A DNA stretch of 64,000 nt. Source: Anseranas semipalmata. Its lineage: Eukaryota; Chordata; Aves; Anseriformes; Anseranatidae. Within the stretch, counting starts at the first letter, position 1; each line of letters starts with the position of its first letter. Of the stretch, positions 1 to 13,900 are shown one piece after another. Made by a program: the position numbers and the translations under genes. Under the pieces are notes generated by a model. The model did no database searches. It worked only from the letters and a program-made list of their open reading frames with translations, and was not told the origin of the DNA. Location: NCBI GenBank assembly GCA_013399115.1, contig VXAA01003276.1, positions 109,237-173,236 of the forward strand, read 5' to 3'.

Positions 1-291
1 TTTTACCTTCCTTAATGAAATGAGAGATTGAAATGTTTTGTTTTATGAAAAATAGTTCTTTTTAACCTCCACCCCACCTCCATAAATATTAACGTTAAAG
101 CTGTTCTTTCAAAATGTTGTATTGAAAAAGTTAATTATATTTTAACAGTGCTGAAATTAAACATTTTCATTCTGTGTTGTGTATGTCCATTTTGCTGAAT
201 CTGTGAATTTTTTGAAGGCACAGCAGTAATTTTTCCACATTACTCCAGACTGTGTGACTGCCTTCACGTTTGTGCCTTTCTTCAATCCTGA

Positions 292-412
292 TAGCATAGA
301 ACCATAGAATATCCTTAGTTGGAGGGGACCCACAAAGATAATTCAGTCTAACTCCTGGCTCCACACAGTATGACCCAAAAATCAAACCATATGCCTGAGA
401 GCATATGCAGAG
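292..412 (-). mobile_element. CR1 LINE 3' fragment
   Basis: Begins with CATAGAACCATAGAATATCC, the reverse complement of a CR1 tail, followed by the diagnostic AGTTGGAGGGGACCCACAA and 'aactcctggctccacacag' segments. Truncated and diverged. Confidence 0.85.
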
Positions 413-500
413 GACGCAAAGCACCTAAAACCAGTTTGTGTCATTGGCTCTGGGGTCCTGCCGCTTTGTTTCTAGAAGCTTCAGCAACAGAAGTGACTGA

Positions 501-542
501 TAGAATAGAATAAAATCCTGTTAGAATAGAATAAAACACTGT
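501..542 (+). repeat. Two tandem 21-nt units
   Basis: TAGAATAGAATAAAATCCTG(T) at 501-521 is followed directly by TAGAATAGAATAAAACACTG(T) at 522-542; two bases differ. Confidence 0.85.
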
Positions 543-3414
543 TGCAGCCTAGGGTGGTTGCTGGTTAGAAGGCAATGAGCCTTCTACACCAGCTCAGTAC
601 AACAGCTTCGGGCACTGGTGTGTAAGGGTTGTACTGGGACAGGTGCCTGTTGGCAACCCCTCCCAGCTCTCTGGATGGTGCAGTTCAATTGCGTAGCACC
701 TTCCATACGTGTCTGTGACACTCCAGAATTTATCTAGCCTGTGTGCTATCATGTTCCTTGTCAATGCTGATAAAACATGTCTTGCTTATAGAGGATTTCC
801 TAATTGAGCAGGGAAAGCAATACAAGCAAAGCTGCTGTGCATTGGTGATCATTCAATAAAACACAATCATAAAAGGAGAGGAAGTAGCTCGATTTAAACA
901 AGGAATTCAAGACTGCTTATTCTGCTGTCACTAATGCAGTAATTCCATGTGCATGCAAAGGTCCCATGATGCTTTAAGTTGTTAATTTAATGCTACCATT
1001 TAATGAATACTCTAATAGTATTGTACAAAACTGTAAATTGCCACAATGTCAGGCAAATTGTTTCAGGCTGGTCTGGTTTACATATGCCAGGCTTAATGAA
1101 ATTCTCTTTTTTCCCCCGTCTTTAAGCTTGATATATTTATGCATATATAGATCATTATCCATCTTGTGCTTTTTGCCATATTTTAGTGTTTCTTTGTGTG
1201 TTTCCCTTATTTCAACTTACCTCAAAGAAATGTCTCAAAACAAACATTAAATATGAAGGTACCTGCATAATCGTCCTCCTGATGTCCAGATATGCATGGA
1301 AGCAGAGGTTTTATAATTCCTGTATTTATAAAATTCAAGCAAATTCAGCTCCAATACATCAGCTGAGGACAAGCTATGGCATTCCTGTCCTTTACTGAAA
1401 TTGGAAGTATTTTCCAAAGTCTGATGAAATATTCTGCACAGAACAAGCAAAACACAGTGCAGGGTTGCTGCAAAGAATCATTTTCCCTTCTGTCAGTTCC
1501 ATAATAGTCTACTCTGGCAGATATTCAGGCATTTTTTCTTCCAGGCTTTCAGGCCCATTAAAAATGAAGGGGAAGGATTACTTGTGCTGAATTAATTGCA
1601 CTGAAATATGATGAAAAGACTTTAAGAACAACAATTTCCTTTTGTTTTTGTAAGAAAAATAAATTGAAGTCCCAAATTAATAGAACAAGATTTGTTCCTG
1701 ATAGGATATTGTTTCTGGAGGGTACCTCTTACAAGTGGATTTTGGATCCCAAAACTTCCTTATCTATTTTACCAGAAATGCAAGAAATAATGGAGGATTT
1801 CTGTATACACTATATATTTTCCATTATAACACAAACCCTTTCTCAGGAAACCTCTATAGGACTCCAACACATTGTTAGCAGAAATGGAGAACAAGGATAA
1901 TCTGAATAAAAATCTCAGGCTTTGGCCCATGATCTGGAAGAAACCTTGCAAGTTTGTATACTTCAGCTGAAGGAAATCTTTCTAACAAGAACACAGATTA
2001 CTTTAGATTATATAGGCATCCTTTAGCTCCTAGAGTGTCTGGGGCCTACTGCAAAATTGCTCTGTCTTTATGGAGCTTAGGAAAGGACAGAGAGATTTGA
2101 AGAGCAGATAGTACAGGCTGCTTTGTATCAGCTTTAGTACGATGTATACTGCAGGAGAAGAGCAATGGATGTGATCTTTGTTTGTGACAACTCTTTCCCG
2201 AAATAAAACAACTAGGAGAAGACACCAACGCACCGTATATCTGTGAGAAAGCACAGTCATACCCTCACTGTTGGCTTTCATTTATGCACATGGTTTGTCT
2301 GGCTTCTTGTTCTCCCTGGCAGATGCAGGCAGCCACATCTTCAAGAGGGAAATTCTCCTTTACAGTGATTTCTGCATGCCATTAGGATCCATGCTTTTAC
2401 CCAGTTTACTCATCATAACACATGCTTATAGGAGCTGCTTTGAGAGGTAATGCTCACTGCCGGTTGGGATAAAAAGCCCCAAGGAGAAGATGCAAAGACT
2501 CCAGAGAAAAGATTACAAGTCTTCTAATATACTTGAAGAATTCCAGCCTGCTAGGAGAAGAAAGAAAAGAACATTGTCTGAACAAGCTTTAAAATCTGTT
2601 TTCTGTCTTGAAACATAACTTGTTTCTGCTTAACAACGGTGGGACATGTAGGAGGTTTGACTCTCTCTCCCACTGATGGATGTTTGGCAAACCCATCCTT
2701 CAAAAGCTCAGCTTTCATGTTAGTCTGGGCTGCCTTTTGAATGTGTGCCACATCATCATCGCCTGCTGATTTGCAAAACTTGTCTAGCTGAAATACTTTC
2801 TTTAGCAGAAAGGGATCTGTATTCCCTAGCAATGGCCTAATATGTTACCATGCTTGCAGTTGATGATATTTTTAGAAAAGGTTGAGAACTCTTTGAGAAT
2901 ATTCTCATATGTTCTCTGTAAGAAACAAATGAGAAAAGTTGGTAGTTTAGACAAAACTCAAGCTGTTTAAACTTACTCGAGATAATGCCACCTACCCTTC
3001 ACGCATGTGTATACTCTCACATACACATATATATATTTCTCTTTTATGTAGATATAATGATACTTTTTTTGCAGACTTATATCTTGCAGAGCAATATTCT
3101 GGTTCTGATAACACTTGAAATAAATGAAGGCTGTTCCCTTAGCAACTGCCAGCTGAATAACCTTAAAATGCAGTGGGAATAAATAGAGTAACTAATATTT
3201 CTTGAATGTCTGGGGCTTGTGAAATATTCTTTTTCATAAATCTAGTAAATGGGCTTCTGCTGAATAAAGGGTGGGTTTTAAAATGATGTGTATTGTTTTA
3301 ATGTGCAATGTAATTTGTTTACTTGGATTGGAATGTCCTACCACTTTGCAGCTGAGTATACTGAGAAAAGTTCTGAAATTTGATTTAATTTTTTCTCCTC
3401 TTTGTGATTTTCTT

Positions 3415-3484
3415 TTCCTTCCTTCCTTCCTTCCTTCCTTCCTTCCTTCCTTCCTTCCTTCCTTCCTTCCTTCCTTCCTTCCTC
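3415..3484 (+). repeat. (CCTT)n microsatellite
   Basis: About 17 uninterrupted TTCC units. ORFs of Leu-Pro-Ser or Lys-Glu-Gly repeats over this tract are artefacts. Confidence 0.97.
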
Positions 3485-3866
3485 CTTGCCTTGCCTTTTT
3501 CTTTTTCTTATTTTTATTTAACAGCTCCTTATACTTCAAACCATTCACTTTAGAGATAACTGTTTATATTATATATGCTATCTTAATTCTCTTTCCTCAC
3601 TTTCTATTAATTTGAATGAAAATGGTATTTATATTACTTGGATGCCAGATCCAAAAGAAAACTCCTCCATCTTTTGAAACACACAGTTGGGACTGTGAAC
3701 TCTTATTTAATTTCCAAACCTGATAAAATGGGACCTTGGTGTTCTTTGACACTTGTTTAATAAAAATAAATAATTATGAAACAGAGCACTTTAGGGGAAA
3801 GGTTTCCTCTGACTCCCAGCCTGCTGGTCAGCTGAGCATTGCTTGGTTTTTTGTGTCCGGGAAAAG

Positions 3867-3897
<31 letters not shown>

Positions 3898-6204
3898 GCT
3901 CTGACTTAATTCTAATGAAAGCAGGTGAGAACTATGCAATTGAAACAGAGCTGATGATGTTACCTGTGCTCTAGTTCCTGTAGAAATTCAGTCCTTAGAA
4001 AATTCCCATGAGCAACAAGCTCTGCTTTTATGGTAGAAAGATTCTTTTTCTTCCTCCTGAGAAGTAGGGCTGTTGACTAATATTTTTCCTTGGAAATGTT
4101 AGATGACTTTTTTTTTTTTTTTTTAAATATAAATATATACATGCACACAATGGACCCAGGTGATCAATCATCTTGAAAATAAAGATGAGAAATATTAAAG
4201 TCAATGTGATATTCCAGGAAAACCTGGTACAGAAGTGTAAGAACAACTCAGATGTGTTCTCCAAAGGGTTGAGGGTTTCATGCCTATGTATATTGCTTTA
4301 CTGCAGTCTAGATGGAACATTACAAAACCAAGACCAGGATGAGACAGAGGCTCCCAGCCAGCTTAACCTCTCACACAGAATTTCAATTCTATCTCCTAGC
4401 AAGGAAAGTTAATGCTCTGATGAGTCCAGATTTCCTTAAGTGATATTAAATTGGGAGTTTCACAACAATAAGTACTAGTATTATGTTGCTTGTAGGTCGG
4501 AGTTACATGACATGAATATAAGCAAAAACTGTTTTATAGAAACAAGCATAAGACAGTTCATTTATTGTACTCTGAAAAAGCTTTATCTTAATTAGAATGC
4601 AAAACTCACTCCCAGTTAGAATATTTTTCAGTTGTTAAATGAAAAAACAGAAAATATTCATCTATTTGAACGACAAAATTTAAAAACAGAGCAATGTGCT
4701 CTTCAGTAAAGTGTTTCTGCTGAATACCAACAACTGTATTAACTGTGTCCATAACAATCATCTGCATTACTGATCATTAACTTCACAATGAGCAACAGGG
4801 CTGATTTATTTAATGAACCTGCAGGTAATTGTTGTTTCTTTTACTAATTACATCAGGGAAATGAGACCTGTTAACACTGAAATGGCTTGAAATGCTTAAG
4901 CAAACCTTTCTGAAGGGTAAAACGCCTGGGTATTTTTCTCTTACTTTCTGCCCTGAGATAAGATTTTTGCTATTCCCCTGTGATTCTAATTAGTGGGAAA
5001 CCTCTTATTCATCCATTAAATAGTAAACCTTGGACATATCATATGCTTCAGTGTTCTGGGAAATTTTCACAAATAATTAGAACGTACTGCTTATGAAAAC
5101 TATTCTATTGTATTTACAAGGTAAAATTATATAGGAAACAATTTCAGTTCAGTTTTAAGTGCTGAAACTGTTGAAATTGTATTTTGAAAAACTTGGCCTG
5201 ATACAGTACGGCTCTGCTATTCCTGCTGTTGAGGCAGGTCTACAGTGAGGCCTGTTGGGCATCTCTCTCACCTCACAGCTCTGTACATGGTATCAGGGCT
5301 CTTGTGACTTTTCTTGATTTATGTAGATTACAGGTTCTCATAACATATGAGAATACCATGGCCACTCGGTCTTAACTTTCTCGTAAGAACAGATCATAAT
5401 ATATGATCCAGTATTGCCTGGGCAGAGGCCTTAACTTCTGGCTGTACCTGAATACTTACTGGTAGGCTTCTAAGCCAGGTGAAGAGTCCATGAGACACTG
5501 GTTGTTCTGGTATATATTCTTGCTATTAGAAATATGTATCTTGCTCCTAATCTGATTTTGTTTAGATTCAGTTTCCAACCACTGAATCATTTTATGTTTT
5601 TGCTTGTTTTATCTAACATCACATACTGCACTTCCTCTTGTACTTACTTAACTTATTAAAATACAGATGGGGATACAACCAATTTCTACCTCCTCCTTGT
5701 TAAGGCTTAAGTTACTATGAGGTCAGGCTTGCCTTTTTTTTTTTTTTTTCTTCTTTCCCTCTTCCAGTGATCATACCAAAAATTCCTTAGGTTAAAGAGA
5801 GGTGACCTAATTGCCAGAGAGAGAATGAAATGTTTAGATTATCTGGGATATCAGTTTCAGTTCCTGCTATCACAAAAACTTGATTTAATTGCTGATTATT
5901 TGCAGCGACTAACATCAGGACTTTATTCTTCCTATCTGAGATATTAGCATTGACGGTTATACAACAAAGGCTTAGTTCCTGATTTGAATTTGAACTATAT
6001 GTTTGTTAACTCCCCTAAGAAGAGGACACTCACAAGTTAAGGATGGAAACACCTCAGAACCAGAACATACGCATTTGAGGGGGTGTGAGGGGAGGGAATC
6101 AATAGACTAGATTTCCAGAAGGTCTCTAAGCTAACTACCATCAACGGTAGGGCAAATGTCAGGATGCTGCTTTCCAAAGAAATATGTCATGGTAAATGGA
6201 GAGC
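3485..6204. other. Intergenic, downstream of CNTN6
   Basis: Holds A29 (3867) and T-rich runs. At 4780-5010 there is a low-repeat stretch rich in TAATTA/TAATTG-type homeodomain cores, which could be a conserved noncoding element. No gene recognised. Confidence 0.6.
3867..3895 (+). repeat. A29 homopolymer
   Basis: Uninterrupted run of 29 A. No retrocopy was recognised immediately 5' of it. Confidence 0.95.
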
Positions 6205-6440
6205 CATCTTTCTATCTTTTTGGAAATTAGGAGAAACTTCTCCTCAGAAAGAGTGCTTAGGCATTGGAACGGGTTGCCCAGGGAGGTGGTGGAGTCGTCG
6301 TCCCTGGGGCTGTTTAAGGAAAGGTTGGATGTGGTACTTAGGGACATGGTTTAGTGGGTAGTATTGGTGGTAGGGGGATGTTTGGACTAGATGATCTTGG
6401 AGGTCTTTTCCAACCTTAATGATACTATGATTCTATGATC
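6205..6440 (+). mobile_element. CR1 LINE 3' fragment
   Basis: Sense-strand CR1 end: 'ggaaattaggagaaacttct', 'cattggaacgggttgcccag', 'ggaggtggtggagtcgtcgt' and 'gatgatcttggaggtctttt', closing with a degraded octamer tail ATACTATGATTCTATGATC. Typical 5'-truncated LINE; short ORFs across it are repeat-derived. Confidence 0.93.
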
Positions 6441-9400
6441 TTACCACTATGTTGTCTGATATCATTGCGCCAGAGCTCCAAAGTTGAACAACAACAACAG
6501 CAACAAAAAAATGTCAAAACACTTATTTTACAACTGTGAAATAGCAGAGAAGAGAATAGAAGTCTTTTTTTCCAACTCACAGTTTAATTATGCAGGAAGC
6601 TATTCTACTACTTAATGAGGACCATCTCTTGGAAAAAGAGAGCTGACCACAAAGATCTTTCTCAGCCTACTGCTGGGATTATGAAAGAAACAGAACAAGC
6701 TTCTTTTCCACATTAATGATAACTTTGATGTTGAAGGACAGAATGACCTTGCTTTTTAGAAAGGTTTTAAGCTGAATAACCAGGTCATCTGTTAGCATTT
6801 TCATTTGTCTCCTGTTGCCTTTCCACACCTTGAAAAAAGCTATTGTTTTAATTGAGTTGTTGGCTCTCACATCTCCTGCTAACCTAACTGAACCTTCAGT
6901 CACTACTCCTACCTTGCCTTGGTCTAAAACTACTACATTTCACCAATGATGAAGAAAACCTTCACCTACCTTAAGAAAGAAGTCCTTTTCTTAAGGACTA
7001 TAATATATCTTTCCATTTCATTATATCAGGTGTCTGGAATGAAATTTAACTTTGAAATAGCGTCATTATTGAAGGTAGTTTACTTTGAGTTGTGAGTTGA
7101 CTTAACTGTAGGTTTTAAAGAATTATATGTTTTGAAAAAAACTTTTCTTTGTATTAAATTAACTAAAATACTTTAACTCGAAAAGTAATTGCAGCAGGAA
7201 TGAAATAAAATATTTGAATAAGTGTAAAAAGCTATAGAATTCAAAAACCGAAAAAATATGTTTGACTGCACATCTAAATTAAACAGTATTATGAGACTGG
7301 CACATGAACACTTCAAGGCATCTGAGATCTAATGAGCATCAGCTTCTGAGCTGAATATTAACAACTCAGCAATACTTGTGGGAATGAATAAATGTACATT
7401 ATACTTTTATTCTAAAACTCTCAAACTGCATTACGAATACATTTCCTCTTTTGCAAAAGTGATACACATATACACAGATTTTTTTAAAAGATTTTTTTTT
7501 TGGTGTGTGTGTTTGTGTGAGGAATATTACTACAGCAATTCCATCTTCATGTGTGGAAACATCTGAAAGCAAGCTAATGTGGCTCTCGGCATTGATCTGG
7601 TCACTTCACTCAAGGGGAAGAAATAAGCTCTTTCTATGATGCTGTCTTAGATATAGAGCTACGCCAACTAAGGGCATCCCATCGTGGATTTCTCATAAAT
7701 TTATGATTTCATGTGATTGATACAATAAATATAACTTCTATACTCCGTACCTTCTCCATATACCACCAAAAGTTGATGGTACTGAAAGCTACATGTTCAA
7801 AGGACATGTGGACATGCGGGGAGATATAAAAAGGGCAGGAAATAAACCCCCATGTGATGAATTTCCAGGCTTCTGTCTTATGCAGAATCATTTTTTCTTA
7901 TCTCATCATCACTGGTAACTCCCCTCTCTTAAACCTCCCAGCTGTACAAGAAAGTAGTAGAGCTTGAATAATTAGGAGAGAAGAGGAATCTTTATTTTTA
8001 TTTTTATTTAACATGGAAATGAACCTTACTGTGATACGTAAAACCTTGATATGTAAAGCCAGAAAATGTCCGCTTGAACATATTTTATATGATGCAAACC
8101 CGTTTACAAACCTATACATCAGAATTCTTTTCACCCAATTATAGGATATATACTCATCATCCTAGCAAGGTCAGTGTGAAAGATGCTGTAAACATAAGAC
8201 AGAGAATTTACAATTTCCTCCTGTGTGAAAAATCTCCTTTGACTCAAATGGATTCATTGTTACCTGGAATTGGACCTTATCTGAAAATTTTACAGAGCTC
8301 AGTGACATTTCCTTTGAAGTAGAATTATTTTTCAAGTTTATAACACAATGCACTTATACACATATCACAGCTTACTTTACATATCTTTTTGAATATTTCA
8401 CTTTTCCAGTAGAATTGTCTCTCTATACCTGGAGTACACTTATAATGGGTATTCTTATAAATGATGCTGAGTATATTGCCTTATAAATTTTGTCACATTC
8501 AGCAAAATCATTAATATTTTGCAAGGATTATACCACTAAAAACATGCTTTCATGGAATAAAAAGGTTATGAAAATGAAATGTCACACACTATGATTTTGC
8601 CTTAAATATCCTAGTCATTTGTACAGCACTTTAAAATGGTAGTACAGAAAAGAACAATCTGTCTTTTTTGATAGGTTTCATTCAGGACCTGGAGTTTCAC
8701 ATTTCATGCAGCATGTTAAGGATGGAAATCTCTTGGAAAAGGTCACCATCTAGCCAAGTTACTTCTTGCTTAATAAGGTGCTGTAATATCATGCATTAAG
8801 CAATGCTGTTTAAAGGAATTCCAGGAAAGATAAGAAACCCTATTGACAATGTCTATTGATATTTATTTTGTACATCACACACATGTGCACTCCTGCATGT
8901 GTGCTTGACAGAGAATGTGAACTGTGTGTACAACCACTGCCTCACAGAGAAAGAAGCAGTACTTTTAGCTGCTGTAATATCTGGGGAAACCACTGGGGTG
9001 AAAAACAACCACTACAAAATTGAATGGAAAACTTTTAGCTATAATATGTTCAGATTTTAACTGAAGAATACATTGATAAATATGCCCAGTATGAATCTGA
9101 GTACCAGAGAGAAGCATGAGTCTGAAGATCTGAGACATACCAACATTATTATTGAGTATTGGAACAAATAAATTATTTCTGCTTAATGCTTCAGTCTTTT
9201 GAAGGCCTTTGAAGCCCATCTTCAAGGTTTGGTTTAGAGTAGGGTGGGCATTTTTGGTCTCAAAGCAGGTCATGCAAGGCTATGCAGGAGCTATACACCT
9301 AAAATGAAAGCAGCTCAGCAATTACTCAGGTGAGTCCTGTTATTGAGGACCAGAAAGAAGGTCAGTGTTTTGTCTTCAATCAGTCCAGTATTACTGGTGG

Positions 9401-12323
9401 ATGAAGAAATCTTCACCCTTCGGGGTGCCTTCAGAGGCCATGAATAGAGGGAGCCTTTGATTGGAATCCCTCCTATGGTAAACAGTTTAGAGTGAGATAT
9501 AAAGGTTACGGGAGCTGGTAGGCAGGATCCTGTAGGAATTCTGTGTGTCTTCCATTAACATATAACAATGGAATAATGGCCAAGAAAAGTTACTAATTTA
9601 CCAGAGAGGAAATTTAAGTTAATTCCTTCTTTGCTGGATTTTTTTTTTTTTCCCCAGCAAGTATTACGCAGTTTCTGAGCTCTATGTACTTTGCAAGGTC
9701 TTTTATTTATTTATTTATTTATTTATTACTGTTTCTTTTACTGTACTTTCTTACATTTATTTCTCACTCTTGTTTCCATTGTATTTGTGGTCAGTGAGAT
9801 CCCAGTTTCCTCTCTGGGTTCCTTGAATGACTATTTTCATTTATATTTAGGTGCTGCTGTGGAGATAGCTTAGAAGAAACTTGAAGAAACTGAGCACAAT
9901 ATTTTTATTTTTATAGAGAATTTCCTGAATATGATAGATCAGTACCTGTACTTCGGAGATCAAAACCCTTTTTTTTTTTTTTAAATCCCTCCTGCATCTA
10001 TGCTAGCTTGAGAGGTAATTTTCCTCCCTGCTGGATTTCACTGTGCCTTTCTGGAAGCTGTGACTCCCTTACATTTATAGGGCAAGTTGAGTTGCTTGTT
10101 TTTCCTAATCAGTTAATTCAAGATTTTCATATTAACTTGCATAATTTAAATAGAATTTCTTTGCAACACAACTCTTTTTATTTAAGTGAACTCATACAGA
10201 TGCAAGACAGAAAAAGCACTTGACGCAGCTCCATCTGCAGATGATGCAGTCTGAGATGGTGACCCAAGATCCTCCAGTACAGTGTTCATAGTTCAGTCAA
10301 TTGTGTGGAAGGCAGGACAGCCTTCTGCAAAGCCTCCCACAATTATTCTTTCTATGTGAAGGAGATTTTGTCTGATATAGAGGAAAGTAATATGTTAAAA
10401 ATATGGACCAATATACTAAAGCACAGACCTTCATAGAAGCGAAGCTGAGAAACTAAAAAAAGTAGCTGAGTTGCCCAGTTTTCAAATGTAGATATTCTGT
10501 GCTCTCTGTTAGTAGCATTTCAAATTACTTCAGGTGTATTAAAAATATCACTTTTTTTTTTTTTTCTTCTGATTATTTAATTTCTGGACGTCTCTACAGA
10601 CCAGTTAGTTGAAACAAAAATAGGCTCTAAAAACTTCCAGAGTAGAACACACAGCCTCCAAAGTCACTAGAGAGTTTAACTGTGAGTCAGCAACAGCTTT
10701 ACTGAGGCTAGTTGAGCTCGTCTATAATGTTTAGAATGTCTGGGACCACTAAAAATAAATTTGATTTTTTTTTTATGGAATGAGCCAAACATACATTATA
10801 TTTGAAAACACCCTCAATAGTTTGAAAAAATATGCTTCATTTTCTTATAAGCAGAAGTATAAAGTATTAAAATGAAAATATCAGTCATCAGATATAGAAA
10901 GATGTCTTCCTATTTAAATAAGCTGCAAGCCCAATGCAAAGCACACCAAGACTTGTGTCAATCCTTAAAAAGTGCTAGTGAGATCTGAATGCCAAATAGC
11001 TTCCCATGAGGCACGTTATGCTAATCACTATGGCAATCAGTTATTTATCATTCTTGCAGACATGTATTTTCCATTTACGCTAACAGGGTGGTTGATTGGA
11101 TTTTGTTCATTAAATGGGCAGAGTCAAAACTGGTCTTATAAACTGCTGTTCAAGTTAATTAGTGAGTATGTGTGTACTCAGAAGCAGAAAACTATGTTTT
11201 AAAATTATAATCTACATCAATCAGGCATCTTTTCTACATTATGCCAAAATCATTCCACTTAGTGTATTCAGCATAAAAGAGAAAGTAAAAATGCTGCATT
11301 TTCATTTTCCCCATTCTCTGATGTTCTGGTGGTAAATGTGGTATTCTTACTCCTAAAAAACTCCATATAAGATATTTGATTTTGCCTCTACTGCCTTACT
11401 AACACTCTCCTAGGCTCTGTGTCTAGCTTAAGAGAGGGTTCAAGGATAGGAAGATCCTTAGTGGAGTTTTGTGTTCCTTCTTTTAACAGTCTTTATTTGA
11501 TTAGCTATTAGCAGGTAACAGAGATGGCCTACAGCCTCTAATGTGAGGTTAGAACCTTAGCAGTAATAATTAAAACAATAACAATAAAGATTTAAAAACA
11601 ATCAATGGTGAAAATGCTGGAGTTTGATTCTGGAGATCAAGTTTCAGCTCCTAAATTTTATGAATGTGTGGGAGGGGTGGTTTCATTATCCTGGGTACCT
11701 TCATAAGTTTCCCATGCATGCTTGTTAGAGTCCTTTTGTAAAACCGAGGCAAATGTGTATTTTCTTCCATCTGCCACAAATGATTTAAAGATCCACTCAA
11801 AGATTTCACAGATCTCAAACACCTTTTCTTTCTGACTCATATCACATGTCCAGGAGTAGCTTTTATTGTTCTGGCCCTGGGAATAGAGGGTATTCTGAAG
11901 CAGCATCTTTTCGATATTGGAGCTTTCTGTATCAATAGTTTAATATTCATTGGACAGATAAAGTAGGATCTCTAACTTTGAATTTAAAGCATTTGGGTTC
12001 TGCAGTTTCCAAAGAGGAAGAAGAGGAGGTCTGGGGGTATTTCACAGACTTTTGGTGTGCTTTGTCCATTGCAAAGGAGAACAATGGTAGAGAAAGTTGG
12101 GGTGTGATATCTTCTTATCCATTGCCCACTTGTCTCCAAACTGAGGACTCCTATTCCTTTTAACTTCTCTCCAGGATGCAGATATTCTAGGTGATCCTCT
12201 TTAACATTTTAGTTGTCTTTCATTTCACCATCTGAGTCTATTGTCTTTCCTGAGACATGGAGACTGCGAATGCAGACAGTACCAAGTACTATGATAAAAC
12301 TGAAGTTTTGTCTTGCGGAAAAA
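6441..12323. other. Intergenic, downstream of CNTN6
   Basis: Nothing recognised except the (TTTA)n at 9702 and short poly-T runs. Open frames are below about 105 codons and show no domain. Confidence 0.65.
9702..9728 (+). repeat. (TTTA)n microsatellite
   Basis: Six to seven TTTA units. Confidence 0.9.
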
Positions 12324-12730
12324 TCATAGAATCATAGAATGGTTTGGGTTGGAAGGAACCTTAGAGATCGAATTCCAATCCCCCTGCCAACCTTCCACTA
12401 TACCAGGTTGCCCAAAGCCCCATCCAGCCTGGCCTTGAACACTTCCAGGGATGGGGCATCCACAGCTTCTCTGGGCATCCTGTTCCAGTGACTCACCACC
12501 CTCTGAGTAAATAATTTCTTCCTTATATCTTATCTAAAGCTCCCCTCTTTTAGTTTTAAGCCATTACCCCTTGTCCTATCACTCCCTGACAGGACAGGAG
12601 AGTCCCTCTCCTGCTTTCCTGTAGGCCCCCTTTAGGTACTGGAAGGCCACTATAAGGTCTCCTTGGAGCCTTCTCTTCTCCAGGCTGAACAAACCCAACT
12701 CCCTCAGCCTGTCTTCATGGGAGAAGCCTG
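12324..12730 (-). mobile_element. CR1 LINE 3' fragment, about 400 bp
   Basis: Starts with AATCATAGAATCATAGAATG (tail reverse complement), then 'ggtttgggttggaaggaacc', 'catccagcctggccttgaac', 'ggcatcctgttccagtgac' and 'ccttctcttctccaggctga'. One of the longer, better preserved CR1 copies here. Confidence 0.95.
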
Positions 12731-13900
12731 TCTTCACAGGAGACAAAACTGTTGCTTCATTGTGTTCTCAATGACTTTCCTGATGATAGCCAACTTTTAC
12801 TGAATTTTAGCAGCTGGCATATGGTAAGCCATGAGTTTCTGATTCCCTTTGAGGTAATTCCAAGTCCCCTTTCCTGAGTTTCACCTGTCAGTTCTATACT
12901 CAGTATGAAATAAACACATTTTAGATTTTTTTCACCTCCCATTTATCAGCATTGAAACGTACCTTTTGCCTTTTTCCTCCCTTACTCTGTTTTGTGCAGT
13001 CCTTCTGCCTCAACACTGTATACCATTTAGTTACCTGAAAGGGTTTAGTATCACCATAATTTTGAGATTTAGGTGCCCGAAGGAGATACAAGGTGACCGA
13101 ATATCTCTCACCTTGCTTCTGAGCTCTATAAAATTGTCAGCATCAACCACAAAGTACACAGAAAACCTGTTGCTCTCTTTTCCTGAAATGGCTGTCATTC
13201 TTCCTCTATAGCCTCTTGCAAAGAGCCTCATGAAAAGTTCTTATGGCAGATCCTACACTACTGATATTCAACGAACTAATGTATGTATATGTGTGTGTGA
13301 GGGAACCCCACCTCCCATGTCATCTGGATGGAGAGGGGTATGTGGGTCACAGAGTTTCATTTTGTGTTTGGCTTGTTTGCTGGTCTGTACAAGAAGCCTT
13401 GCTGGCTTTTGGGGCTTTGTTGTCTCATATGTTTTCTTATATTTTTTAGATGTTTACAGTATAACAGGTGTACTCCTTGACTAGAAGTAAGATAGAATTC
13501 AGTAGCCATTTAAGAACAGACTGCCTCATAACCTCACTGTAGTTCATGTAGGTAAATAATTTCTTGGTGGAGAGAAGGGTTGGGGGAGTAGTTATTCCTT
13601 GAGCAAGCAGAGTATGCTTGTCACACCAGTGATTAAGGTGCTGCAGATCTCTTGTTCTGAAGGACTTTCGGTGTCATAGCTCTTAGCGAAGCAGAAGCTT
13701 TCAAGAAATGATTCAGTCTAATAAAAAATGATCCAGAAGGAAAGACTGCAATTCTGCAAACTGAACTTGCAGTGATCCAGCAATATTCAAACCATTTATG
13801 ATGTAGAAATCTGAGGAAATTTTTGCCACTGCAAACCTGTTTCTCATGCTTCAATAATACATCCAGTCACTGCAACCTGCCAGCATTATTGCCAGCATTA

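Larger units (their letters stand above)
1..3414. other. Intergenic, downstream of CNTN6
   Basis: AT-rich sequence with a CR1 fragment (292-412) and a 21-nt tandem. A 93-codon minus-strand frame at 2551-2832 has protein-like composition, but I do not recognise it and it lacks support. Confidence 0.7.

Noticed and set aside
3234..3615. Overlapping ORFs of 104 and 114 codons on both strands
   Set aside because: Both are carried through the (CCTT)n microsatellite.
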